Of a stretch of DNA of 49,958 nucleotides, positions 34,330 through 42,683 are shown one piece after another. Position 1 is the stretch's first letter. Every line of letters begins with the position of its first letter. Source of the stretch: Nitrospira sp. UBA2082. Its GTDB lineage: Bacteria; Nitrospirota; Nitrospiria; Nitrospirales; Nitrospiraceae. A program made the translations under genes and the position numbers. The notes under the pieces were generated by a model, which saw only the letters and a list, made by a program, of their open reading frames with translations, was not told where the DNA came from and made no database searches. The stretch covers positions 130,351-180,308 of the forward strand of contig DCZO01000015.1 in assembly GCA_002331335.1 (NCBI GenBank), in the 5' to 3' direction.

Positions 34330-35529
34330 CTACAGCTCCCCTTTGAAGGCCTTGTCGAGAATGGAGGGCAAAAGCGCGGCGAGTTCATTGGCGGTCTCGG
34401 CCTGTAACTTCTTCAGCACGTCCACCTTGGCCTGTAAACCATCGAGATAGGCGACAATTCGGTGCTGCTCAGGCAGTGAAGGAATACGGCATGGCAAAGA
34501 ACCTACAATCCCAGAGTTTACACCTTCGCGTGTTGCCCCTCTGATTTTGTCCTCAAGGTACCGCTCCACATCATCTGAACATCTAATAGTCCAGTGAATA
34601 AAACGCGGGTCCACTCGATGCCGATCAAGGGCAACCCTAATAACGTGATAGTTGATTAGCCAGCCCTCCGCCTTCTTTGGGACCACACAGCATCGCCCAA
34701 CCGTGCCCATTCTGGCAAATAAGATATCTCCCTCTCGAATTGCGTACCGGTCTAACTGCTGAGCCTTCTCTTCAGAAACATGCTTCAACCCGACAACTTC
34801 GAGTCCACCATATTGGATGTTACCGATTGTCAACACCGGCACCCCAGATTCCTGAAACTCATGCGAACTAAGTTGCGCTCCGAACGGCCCGGTCTGGATA
34901 CCTTCACGAGATGAATCAAGCCAACCCCGAAGTTCAGTTCTCGGTTCGGTGATTGTAGCCAGAATTTCTCTTGCTCTAGCGCGAACCAGCCCCTCGACTT
35001 CTTCAATGGTTTGGGCACGCAGCGAAGAAGACTCCTCAATCTTGGCGGCCAGGGCCTCAATCCGAGCCACAATCCGCCGCTGCTCCGGAAGCGGGGGGAG
35101 GGGGATTGGAATTGCAAAGAAGGTACGGCGCTTTATTTGATTTCTCCCAGTACTCCCGCGCGAAGCCTCTTCGCAATCATCCCAGAATGATGGCGTCTTG
35201 AAATACCACGACAAGTAACGTGGCTCAACAAGGTCCCGGTTCAGCTCAAAAGTTGGGAAATGTGAGGAGGCTACTGCACCCGAAAGATCTGAGGGAACGA
35301 TCGCCACAGAACCTTGGCGCGCCCACATATCGTTATAAATAAGATCGTCTGCTCGGATTTCAAATCTCTCAGCATTGAAATTAATACCATCACGAGTTTC
35401 GTGAACATGTACCCCCTCGCCGTACCACTTCACACCAACAGATCGATACCCAATGCCGGGATGAAGAGAAACTGGCCTGGATACCTCCTTAGCAAAGTCA
35501 CCGAAATGTGCTCTTGCCCATTTGCTCAT
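34330..35529 (-). CDS. hsdS: Type I restriction-modification specificity subunit HsdS
   Basis: The 399-residue protein has two target-recognition domains, each followed by a conserved helix: IPLPPLPEQRRIVARIEAL at about 140-160 and IPSLPEQHRIVAYLDGL near 345-360. It recognises a two-part DNA sequence and guides both methylation and cleavage. The ATG overlaps the hsdM stop (ATGA). The two domains are unalike, so the site is probably asymmetric. The C-terminus LLPSILDKAFKGEL is typical and complete. The base composition of the recognition domains is lower in GC than the neighbours, common for exchanged HsdS domains. Confidence 0.95.
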   Translation of the reverse strand: MSKWARAHFGDFAKEVSRPVSLHPGIGYRSVGVKWYGEGVHVHETRDGINFNAERFEIRADDLIYNDMWARQGSVAIVPSDLSGAVASSHFPTFELNRDLVEPRYLSWYFKTPSFWDDCEEASRGSTGRNQIKRRTFFAIPIPLPPLPEQRRIVARIEALAAKIEESSSLRAQTIEEVEGLVRARAREILATITEPRTELRGWLDSSREGIQTGPFGAQLSSHEFQESGVPVLTIGNIQYGGLEVVGLKHVSEEKAQQLDRYAIREGDILFARMGTVGRCCVVPKKAEGWLINYHVIRVALDRHRVDPRFIHWTIRCSDDVERYLEDKIRGATREGVNSGIVGSLPCRIPSLPEQHRIVAYLDGLQAKVDVLKKLQAETANELAALLPSILDKAFKGEL

Positions 35530-37088
35530 GCGCTACCCTTCAGGAGACTTTTGATCTCGCCTATGATCTCGGTGATGCGAAGCTCCTTCTTCAGAATGTC
35601 GTCGGCGAGCTGCTCAGGCGGAAAATGCTCGAAATCGACTTTGCCGCGCGGGTTCTTGATGTCGAGATTACAGCCGTTCTTGAGAATCTCGGCGGCAGGG
35701 ACTTTCCAGGCCCGATCGTTCTCCTTCCGCTTCTTCCACCAGGCAATGCAGTCGGCGAACTCTTCGAATTGAATCGGCTGGGTCTTGGTGTAGTTCTTCC
35801 GACCATCTGGGAGCGGCTGCTCGTAGTACCAGACGTCTTTCGTGGGGCCGGAACGATCGAAGAACATGAGATTCGTCGGAATGCTCGTGTAGGGCGCGAA
35901 GACGCCGTTGGGCAAGCGGACAATCGTGTGCAGATTAAAGTCTTTCAGCAATTCTTCCTTGATGCGGGCGCAGACGCCGTCTCCGAAAAGGGTGCCGTTG
36001 GGAACCACGACACCGGCTCGGCCGCCTTTTGAGATCTGAGATTTGCCATCGCCCATCCCTGGATGGGCGCCCGGGCGTCTGAGCTTCCGCATGATGAGCT
36101 GGAGAAAGAGCAGCGCGGTCTCGGAAGTCTGCTTGTCTTCGGGAAAGTTGGAGAGGATGCCGCGCTCTTCTTCGCCGCCGAATGGCGGATTGGTCAGAAT
36201 CACATCCACCCGCTCTTTGTCGCCGATTTCCTTCAAGGGAACCCGCAGGCTGTTGAGCGGGTCGATCTGCGGCGTTTCCAACCCATGCAACAATAGGTTC
36301 ATCTGCGCGAGTAGATAGGGGAGCGGCTTGGCCTCGCCGCCCCAGAGACTTCTCGTTTGAAGAATCTCGCGCTGCTGGACGGTCCTGCATTGCTTCTCCA
36401 AATGAGCGAAGGCTTCGACGAGGAAGCCGCCGGTGCCGCAGGCAGGATCAAGGACCGTCTCGCCCAATCGAGGATCTGTCACGGCAACCATGAAACGCAC
36501 GACGGCGCGCGGCGTGTAAAACTCGCCGGAGTCCCCGGCGGCGTCGCGCATTTCCTTGAGCATGGATTCGTAGAGATGGCCGAGTGTGTGGATTTCATCG
36601 CTGGAGGAGAAGTGAATACCCTGCACTTTGTTGACGACATCGCGGAGGAGATAGCCGTTGATCATGCGGTTGATTGTGCCGCGAAAGACCGTGGCGATCA
36701 CATCACGGCGGTCGCCACCGTTGGCCCCTTGCAGGCTTCGCAGATAAGCAAAGAGGCCGGGGCCTTTCTTGCCGTCGGGGCCGATGGCTTCGTCGTTATT
36801 CACAAACTTGATCAGCTCGTCGCCGGTGATGCCGTCGGGTTTGGCGGACCAATCACGCCAGCGATAGGGTGCTTCGATCGCGGGCCGGAACCGCTTGCCG
36901 GCCAATTTCATGTCGGTTTCGCGGATCTGCTCCAGATCGTCCAGGAACTTGAGAAACAGGATCCACGTGAGCATGGGGAGGCGGTCGAGATCACCGTTGA
37001 GCCCTTTGTCCTTGCGCATGATGTCGCGCGCGGACTTGATCAAAGAACCAAGTTGCTGGGCGGTGGTCATGGGGGGCTTGGATTTCAT
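35526..37088 (-). CDS. hsdM: Type I modification methyltransferase HsdM, with in-frame insertion
   Basis: HsdM is the adenine-N6 methyltransferase subunit. The 520-residue protein has the N-terminal helical domain (LNGDLDRLPMLTWILFLKFL), SAM-binding motif LDPACGTGGF (213-222) and catalytic NPPF (300-303). Where relatives run directly from MRKLK to PGGRAGVVVPNG, this protein carries about 16 extra residues (about 338-353) encoded by a repeat and palindrome at 36030-36077. The frame is kept, and the insertion lies beyond the catalytic NPPF. The first ATG (37088) and a second at 37070 both lack a ribosome binding site; the leader upstream is entirely repeat sequence. Confidence 0.92.
   Translation of the reverse strand: MKSKPPMTTAQQLGSLIKSARDIMRKDKGLNGDLDRLPMLTWILFLKFLDDLEQIRETDMKLAGKRFRPAIEAPYRWRDWSAKPDGITGDELIKFVNNDEAIGPDGKKGPGLFAYLRSLQGANGGDRRDVIATVFRGTINRMINGYLLRDVVNKVQGIHFSSSDEIHTLGHLYESMLKEMRDAAGDSGEFYTPRAVVRFMVAVTDPRLGETVLDPACGTGGFLVEAFAHLEKQCRTVQQREILQTRSLWGGEAKPLPYLLAQMNLLLHGLETPQIDPLNSLRVPLKEIGDKERVDVILTNPPFGGEEERGILSNFPEDKQTSETALLFLQLIMRKLRRPGAHPGMGDGKSQISKGGRAGVVVPNGTLFGDGVCARIKEELLKDFNLHTIVRLPNGVFAPYTSIPTNLMFFDRSGPTKDVWYYEQPLPDGRKNYTKTQPIQFEEFADCIAWWKKRKENDRAWKVPAAEILKNGCNLDIKNPRGKVDFEHFPPEQLADDILKKELRITEIIGEIKSLLKGSA
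36030..36077. repeat. Repeat plus 9-bp palindrome inserted in hsdM
   Basis: The insert combines GAGATCTGAGATTT, a copy of the repeat seen elsewhere in this locus, with a perfect 9-bp inverted repeat CGCCCATCC-CT-GGATGGGCG (36050-36069). Its length is a multiple of three and hsdM stays open. It looks like a small palindromic element that entered a permissive surface loop. Confidence 0.55.
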
Positions 37089-37142
37089 ATTTCAGATTTC
37101 AAACGCACATCTCAGATCTCAAATGGCGGATCTCAGATGTCA
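37087..37142. repeat. ATCTGAGAT-type repeat array between hsdM and the four-helix gene
   Basis: The spacer consists of five imperfect copies of ATCTCAGAT/ATTTCAGAT-like units, reaching into the 3' end of the four-helix-bundle gene, where it encodes the last residues SDI. Related copies are at 37319-37352 (inside the four-helix gene), 36031-36044 (hsdM) and 38228-38257 (hsdR). Confidence 0.6.
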
Positions 37143-37627
37143 GAGGGTTTTGTGCCGGATTGGCGGATGCGGTCGAGTTCCTCCAAAAATGCAGCCTGGT
37201 CTTTCTTCACAGCGGTGCGGGCGCGGACGGTCTCGTTCAAGTGCCGCTGGCCGGAGATGTCGGAATTCTTGAGTTGCTCGATCCAACCGTAGAGCTGCCT
37301 GGAAATACTCGCGGCAGCCGATCTCAAATCGCAGATGTCAGATTTCAGAGGGGAGAAAGCCGTCACACGCTCCAGGAGGCAGAGCATGGATCGGACTTCG
37401 CCCGATGAGCCGCGGGCGATGTAGAGAAAGGCGAGCAGTTCGTTCGTGCTGCCGCGTTCGAAACCTTCAGCAATGTTATTGGAGACGGACAGAGCGGCAC
37501 GCTCTAACTGATCACGCAAGCCGGCATGGCCGCGGAAGGCTTGGTGCTCCGTCATGGCATATGTGCGGCGGGCTAACTCGATGGCGGCTTGCCAGACCGG
37601 AAGGTCTTCGAAAGACTTATACTTCAT
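37133..37627 (-). CDS. Four-helix-bundle protein inside the type I RM operon
   Basis: This 164-residue protein belongs to the family also encoded by 23S rRNA intervening sequences and related to Avd of diversity-generating retroelements. It starts YKSFEDLPVWQAAIELARRTY and has the core phrases LRDQLERAALSVSNNIAEGF and ELLAFLYIARGSSGEVRSML. The family makes pentameric barrels of four-helix bundles; its biochemical function is unclear. An internal segment (SPLKSDICDLRSAAA) and the C-terminus are encoded by the ATCTGAGAT repeats. The stop is near the hsdM start and the ATG lies 11 bases after hsdR, so it is an integral cistron of the operon. Confidence 0.85.
   Translation of the reverse strand: MKYKSFEDLPVWQAAIELARRTYAMTEHQAFRGHAGLRDQLERAALSVSNNIAEGFERGSTNELLAFLYIARGSSGEVRSMLCLLERVTAFSPLKSDICDLRSAAASISRQLYGWIEQLKNSDISGQRHLNETVRARTAVKKDQAAFLEELDRIRQSGTKPSDI
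37319..37352. repeat. ATCTGAGAT-type repeat inside the four-helix gene
   Basis: GATCTCAAATCGCAGATGTC plus AGATTTCAGAGG repeats the motif found in the hsdM spacer and encodes the loop SDICDLRS. It probably expanded from a repeat that was once outside the gene, or entered it in frame. Confidence 0.5.
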
Positions 37628-37638
37628 GGACGCTTACT

Positions 37639-40011
37639 TTAGGCAGCATAGAGTAATGTTTGCAACCGATGGACCGCTGTGCGGAGCTGGTCCGGTCCGC
37701 CGAAGAATGTGGCAATTTCCATGACATTGCCCCTCTCGGAAATCGGCGGCACCTTCAAGACATCAGGAATCACAAATTGCGCGGAACCGTATTCCGCGTA
37801 CTTGTCCAACAGTTCATTCAATATGCCCTTCGCCTGTGGCCCATACTGGTCAAAGAAGTCTTTCTTCTCCTTCTTCAGTCGGTCCGCCCGTTCCCGCCTG
37901 GTTCGTAACGGGGCATTGAAGGCGACGTGACACAAGAGATCAAACAGATCAGCCTCCGGCTGGCCGGTGGCGTCGGCGAGATCGTCGAAGTCGATGCCCC
38001 GCTCGGCCAATCGCTGAATGATGTCTGCTCGCTGCTCCGGGTCGGCCCATTGCGCACGGAGGTCTGACGCGTTGCGATACAGGGTGCGGACCTTCTCCGC
38101 CGTGTAATCGGTGAACTTCACGACGCGCAATTGCTTGCCGTCCGGATCGAGCTCATGGACGATATGAGCGACGATCTCAACCTGGCCGCCGTCGAAGTAG
38201 TACTTCCGCTGCTTCCCTTCGCTGTCATCTGAGATCTGCCTATGTGAGATCTGCAATTGGTCTTGGGCCTCAGCCATCACCGGCTGTTCATCGACAATCC
38301 GGTACGCCTGCGGCTCTCCGGTTTCGCTCATCTCCTCCTGCGTGATCAGTACCGGATCGCCGTCGAAATCCGGATCGGCGAACAATCGGGTCGCGGAGCC
38401 GGTGTAGTCGAGAATATTGAAATACAGTTTGCCGTAGTCGTCTCGCACGCGCGTTCCCCGTCCGATCATCTGCTTGAACTCGGTCATGGAATTCACCACT
38501 CGCGCCAGCACGATGTTCTTACACGTGGGGGCATCCACGCCGGTCGTCAGGAGTTGGGATGTGGTCAGGATCACCGGCGTCGTGGTTTCCAATTCCTGGA
38601 AACGCCCCAAGTGCCCACGACCGATGTCCCCTTCCTCCGCCGTGACCCGGCAGACATAGTCGCCGGACTGCTGGGCTATATCAGCGTTCAGATTGGTCAG
38701 CGCCTGCCGCATGTCGGCGGCATGCTCCTGATCGACGCAGAACACGATCGTCTTGGCGTAACGATCCGTCTTCTTCAAGAATTCTGTGAGGTGCCGCGCG
38801 ATTGCCTGCGTCCGCGCGCGAAGCGCGATCACCCGCTCGAAGTCCTTGGTGTGATATTCGTCGTCGGGAATCGGACGCCCATACCGGTCGAGATCGTCTT
38901 TGCTCGGCCGCCAGCCCGCCGCATCCCAGGTGCTCACGATACGGTGTACTCGATAGGGGGCAAGAAACCCGTCTTCAATCCCCTGCCGGAGGCTATAGGT
39001 GTAGAGCGGATTGCCGAAGTAGGCGTAGGTATCGCGGGTGTCTTCGCGCAGCGGCGTGGCGGTCATGCCAAGCTGATAGGCCGGTTCGAAATAGTCGAGA
39101 ATCTCTCGCCACGCGCTGTCGTCTTTCGCACTCCCTCGATGGCACTCATCGACAATGATAAGGTCGAAAAAGTCTCGCGCGTATTCCTTGTAGAGCCCGG
39201 GCCGCCGTTCGTCTTTGGCAATGGCTTGGTAGATGGCGAAATACATCTCGCGGCCCTTGTTGACCTCGCCGTTCTCAATTTTCCAACGCGCATCGCCGAA
39301 CGGCGTAAAGGTCTTATCCTTTGGGTCGTCGATCAGAATGTTCCGGTCGGCCAGATAGAGCAGCTTCGGGCGCCGGTATTCGCCGGTGCGGTTCCACCGT
39401 GCCTGCCAGAGCTTCCAACAGATTTGAAAGGCCACGACCGTCTTCCCGGTACCCGTGGCCATGGTCAGGAGGATTCGGCGTTGTCTCTGGAGGATTGCCT
39501 GCACCGTCCGGTTGATGGCGATTTCCTGATAGTACCGGGGGTTTTTGCCGGAGAGATGATTGTAGGGGGTCAGCAAACGCTCAGACGCCGTGTCGTCCTG
39601 TAACTGCTCCCCGGCTCGAAATCGGCCCCACAGTTCCTGCGGAGTCGGGAATGTCTCAAGATCGCGCTCCCGGCCCGTGAGAAAATCGAACTCGACGATG
39701 CCATGCCCGTTTGTCGAGTACGCGAATTTGAGGCCAAGCACTTCGGCATAGTCTTTTGCTTGCTGCAATCCGTCGGCCGGCGACTTGTACGCGGCTTTTG
39801 CTTCCACGACGGCAATGAGGAAATCACGAGTGTATCGGAGCAGATAGTCGGCGCGTTTTTGCGGCCGTCGCCGGACCATTTCGCCGATCGGGACGATACG
39901 GCCGTCGGTGAAGGTCTTCTGTTCCGTGAATGAGTGCGGATCGTTGTCCCATCCTGACTGGACGAGTTTGGGTAGCACATATTTGCGGCAGGTGTCGGCT
40001 TCTGTGATCAT
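37639..40011 (-). CDS. hsdR: Type I restriction endonuclease subunit HsdR
   Basis: The 790-residue protein combines a nuclease and a translocase. The N-terminal nuclease has D55 and E70-A-K72 in VVEAKAAYKS. The superfamily 2 motor has Walker A MATGTGKT (184-191), DECH box (288-291), GMTATPL and the later VQAPTCK-like/VDAPTCKN and QMIGRGTRVRDD motifs. Length and C-terminal domain are of the EcoEI (type IB) kind. A linker near residues 580-595 (QLQISHRQISDDSEG) is encoded by repeat sequence at 38228-38262. Together with HsdM and HsdS it forms a cleavage complex; all core motifs are intact, so it is likely active. Confidence 0.95.
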   Translation of the reverse strand: MITEADTCRKYVLPKLVQSGWDNDPHSFTEQKTFTDGRIVPIGEMVRRRPQKRADYLLRYTRDFLIAVVEAKAAYKSPADGLQQAKDYAEVLGLKFAYSTNGHGIVEFDFLTGRERDLETFPTPQELWGRFRAGEQLQDDTASERLLTPYNHLSGKNPRYYQEIAINRTVQAILQRQRRILLTMATGTGKTVVAFQICWKLWQARWNRTGEYRRPKLLYLADRNILIDDPKDKTFTPFGDARWKIENGEVNKGREMYFAIYQAIAKDERRPGLYKEYARDFFDLIIVDECHRGSAKDDSAWREILDYFEPAYQLGMTATPLREDTRDTYAYFGNPLYTYSLRQGIEDGFLAPYRVHRIVSTWDAAGWRPSKDDLDRYGRPIPDDEYHTKDFERVIALRARTQAIARHLTEFLKKTDRYAKTIVFCVDQEHAADMRQALTNLNADIAQQSGDYVCRVTAEEGDIGRGHLGRFQELETTTPVILTTSQLLTTGVDAPTCKNIVLARVVNSMTEFKQMIGRGTRVRDDYGKLYFNILDYTGSATRLFADPDFDGDPVLITQEEMSETGEPQAYRIVDEQPVMAEAQDQLQISHRQISDDSEGKQRKYYFDGGQVEIVAHIVHELDPDGKQLRVVKFTDYTAEKVRTLYRNASDLRAQWADPEQRADIIQRLAERGIDFDDLADATGQPEADLFDLLCHVAFNAPLRTRRERADRLKKEKKDFFDQYGPQAKGILNELLDKYAEYGSAQFVIPDVLKVPPISERGNVMEIATFFGGPDQLRTAVHRLQTLLYAA
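38228..38262. repeat. ATCTGAGAT-type repeat inside hsdR
   Basis: CATCTGAGATCTGCC and TATGTGAGATCTGCAATT are two tandem copies of the locus repeat. They encode LQISHRQISDD between the helicase core and the C-terminal domain. Confidence 0.5.
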
Positions 40012-40229
40012 GCCTCGCCAACCAAAGGATAGCGCTTGGAGCGTTGAAGCTTACCCGTTTCCTATCTGGAAATCACGCCAGAAGACGAGGAGCTGATGAC
40101 CTATCGCTTATGGCAAACGACTGAATTGGCAAGAAGAATTGCGGGGCTATTACTTGAAACTGGCGGTTTCGGAGGACTGACAACTCGCGGGACAGATGGC
40201 CCTTCGCGGCAGGCCTTGGCCGGGCCGTT

Positions 40230-41462
40230 TCAGGACTGCGTTTGGTCGAGGCCGAATGCGGAATGCAGCGAGCGCATGGCGAGTTCGAGGTACTTTTCGT
40301 CGATCACGCAGGAGATTTTGATCTCCGAGGTGCTGATCATCATAATGTTGATCCCCTCGCGCGCGAGCACCTCGAACATTTTCGCCGCCACACCCGAATG
40401 GGATCGCATGCCGACTCCGATGAGCGAGACTTTGGCGATCGCTTCAGTCACCGACACCGACTTGGCCTCGATGTCCTTGGCCACGCCTTGAATGATCGAC
40501 ACAGCCTTTTTCAAGTCGGCCTTGGGAACGGTGAAGGAGAGATCGGTCGCAGCGGTCTGGCTGATGTTCTGAATGATCATATCGACGTTGATATGGGCCT
40601 CCGCCACGGTGCCGAAAATCCTGGCAGCAATACCCGGCTTGTCCGGCACCCCGACGATCGTGATCTTCGCCTGATTGCGGTCTCCTGTGACCCCGGCCAC
40701 TGCCGCTGCTTCCATATCCGTATCTTCTTTCGTCACGAGGGTTCCCTTCCCTTCTTTGAAGCTCGAATTCACCTCCACCGGCACGTTGAATTTGGCCGCA
40801 AACTCCACCGACCTGGTCTGGAGTACCTTGGCGCCCAAGCTGGCCATTTCGAGCATTTCTTCGTAGGAGATCCTGTCGATACGTCTCGCCGCCGGCACAA
40901 TGTTGGGGTCCGCCGTGTAGACGCCGTCGACGTCGGTGTAGATGATGCACCGGTCTGCTTTCAACGCCGCGGCCAGCGCCACGGCAGACAGGTCGGACCC
41001 GCCGCGCCCGAGCGTCGTCACGTCGGACTGCTCGTTGATGCCTTGAAAACCCGCCACGACCGGGACGACTCCTTCCTCCAGCGCGTCGCGAATCCGATCC
41101 GCCGTAACCCGCGCGATGCGGGCGTTGGTATGGGCACTGTCGGTGATGATGCCGACTTGCCGGCCCGTGTAGGACCGCGCATTGATCCCCCGCCCGCGCA
41201 GCTCCATGGCCAGCAGCGCGATCGTGACTCGCTCCCCGGTGGAGAGCAGCATATCCATTTCCCGCTCGTCCGGAGTCGGCGTCACTTGCTGGGCCAGCTT
41301 GATCAGGCGGTCTGTTTCGCCGCTCATTGCGGACAGCACGACGACGGTCCGATACCCGTCCTGTAACGTCCGCGACACCCGGTCGGCAACCCGGTGGATC
41401 CGTTCGAGTGATCCGACGGACGTACCCCCATATTTCTGGACGATCAAGGCCACCGATTTCAC
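40230..41462 (-). CDS. lysC: Aspartate kinase
   Basis: Aspartokinase phosphorylates aspartate, the first step towards lysine, threonine and methionine. The 410-residue monofunctional enzyme starts LIVQKYGGTSVGSLERI and has the kinase phrases TLGRGGSDLSAVALAAAL and CIIYTDVDGVYTADP. Two ACT domains follow (about 265-400) for feedback control, the second with AREGINIMMISTSEIKISC. The start is GTG and overlaps the stop of the upstream homoserine-kinase-like gene as GTGA. It closes the operon; a 218-base spacer to hsdR follows with no clear gene. Confidence 0.95.
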   Translation of the reverse strand: MKSVALIVQKYGGTSVGSLERIHRVADRVSRTLQDGYRTVVVLSAMSGETDRLIKLAQQVTPTPDEREMDMLLSTGERVTIALLAMELRGRGINARSYTGRQVGIITDSAHTNARIARVTADRIRDALEEGVVPVVAGFQGINEQSDVTTLGRGGSDLSAVALAAALKADRCIIYTDVDGVYTADPNIVPAARRIDRISYEEMLEMASLGAKVLQTRSVEFAAKFNVPVEVNSSFKEGKGTLVTKEDTDMEAAAVAGVTGDRNQAKITIVGVPDKPGIAARIFGTVAEAHINVDMIIQNISQTAATDLSFTVPKADLKKAVSIIQGVAKDIEAKSVSVTEAIAKVSLIGVGMRSHSGVAAKMFEVLAREGINIMMISTSEIKISCVIDEKYLELAMRSLHSAFGLDQTQS

Positions 41463-42667
41463 CCGTTCGCAAAAAGCCGGTTGACGAACTTGGTGGCATC
41501 GCGAGGAGGAAGGTTCGAGGCCTGCGCGTCGGACTCCGTGAACCGCCGACCAGCGGCGGCAGAGCCCTGCTTGCCGCTTTCTCCAAAGGCATAGATGGGC
41601 AACCCCTCCGATTTCCCCTGATCGCTCACCACTAGATACCGATACGGTCCCTGCTTCTCCAATCCTTCAAGCAAGGGCCCGACCAGGTCTCGATCAAACG
41701 CTTCGATGCCCCGCACCTTTGCGTTCATATCGGCGCTGTGAATCACGTCGTCCGTCAGGCTTGCATGCACGTAGAGGAAATCTTTCTTGGCGCATTCCGC
41801 GAGCGCCGCGTCCGCCTTCGCGCGGAGGTCTCCACCGGCCAGCCGTTCGGGGTCCACCGCATCAAGTCCCGCGCAGATGCCGATGCCGCGTGGCACATCG
41901 CTGGTGGCGACCACTGCGCCCTTGATCCGGTACTTTTCCGGCAAACTCGGCCACAGGACGGCCCGCCCTTCACCCCACAGCCAGACACAGTTCGCAGGTT
42001 TTTTCCCCGCCGCCAGACGCTCATCATTGATGGGATGATCGCGCAGGATCAGGTGCGAGGCATCCATGAGCTTTCGAAGGATATCCGCCCCGTCCCCCTT
42101 GGGCAAGGCGTCCGCGATGGACCGGCCGAGCACCGTTTGCGGATCAACACAGAGGGCTCTCGGTTTTCCGTTCACCCACACCATGAGATGACGATGGCCG
42201 GATCCAGGATAAAATTGGATGGTCTCGGATCCGAGCTGTTCATTAATCGCCTCGATCAATTCTCGCGCTTCTTCAGTCTCGATCAGGCCGGCCGTCGCAT
42301 CGTCCATGACGACATGCGGGCCCAATTTCTTGATATCGCCCCCCGTTTTCCCGCCTTCCGGTTTCAACGTCACCATTGTGCAGCGATACACCACGTCATG
42401 CTCCGTGACAGACACCCCCAAACTGGCTGCTTCCAACGGACCGGGGCCGTGATAGTATTTTTTGGGGTCGTATCCGAGGATGGCCGTACCGCTCAACCCA
42501 CTGCCATGCGCGACGCTGTCGGAGGAAATCGCGAGCTGGCCGAGTTCTCCGGCCTGCGCCAGACGGTCGAGGTGAGGCGTGACGGAGGCTTGGAGCGGAG
42601 TGCGCCCGCCGAGTTCCTGCCGGGGTTGATCGGCCATTCCGCCGGCATGCACGATCACATATTTCAT
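41459..42667 (-). CDS. ApgM-like proposed homoserine kinase (alkaline phosphatase superfamily)
   Basis: The 402-residue protein resembles archaeal-type cofactor-independent phosphoglycerate mutases and the related proposed homoserine kinase: GGRTPLQASVTPHLDRLAQ, then AILGYDPKKYYHGPGPLEAA. Between thrC and lysC, this branch is thought to replace ThrB. Comparison from memory shows odd active-site residues: VHAGGMADQP where a metal-binding DGMAD is expected, HGSGLSGTA for GSDVANLS, and SDQGKSEG for a DHxTP motif. The Ser candidate and the DDVIH pair are kept. It may be altered in catalysis or specificity. I choose the ATG at 42667; the longer frame to 42709 overlaps thrC. Confidence 0.75.
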   Translation of the reverse strand: MKYVIVHAGGMADQPRQELGGRTPLQASVTPHLDRLAQAGELGQLAISSDSVAHGSGLSGTAILGYDPKKYYHGPGPLEAASLGVSVTEHDVVYRCTMVTLKPEGGKTGGDIKKLGPHVVMDDATAGLIETEEARELIEAINEQLGSETIQFYPGSGHRHLMVWVNGKPRALCVDPQTVLGRSIADALPKGDGADILRKLMDASHLILRDHPINDERLAAGKKPANCVWLWGEGRAVLWPSLPEKYRIKGAVVATSDVPRGIGICAGLDAVDPERLAGGDLRAKADAALAECAKKDFLYVHASLTDDVIHSADMNAKVRGIEAFDRDLVGPLLEGLEKQGPYRYLVVSDQGKSEGLPIYAFGESGKQGSAAAGRRFTESDAQASNLPPRDATKFVNRLFANG

Positions 42668-42683
42668 CTGGACTGCACCACGC

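Noticed and set aside
36030..38262. CRISPR-like array in the RM locus
   Set aside because: Units are short, imperfect and without regular unique spacers.
38257..39603. 448-codon open frame on the plus strand
   Set aside because: It is antisense to the helicase core of hsdR and shows no domain or ribosome binding site.
40444..41592. 382-codon minus-strand frame
   Set aside because: It overlaps lysC in another frame; Arg/Gly-rich translation is typical of a shadow.
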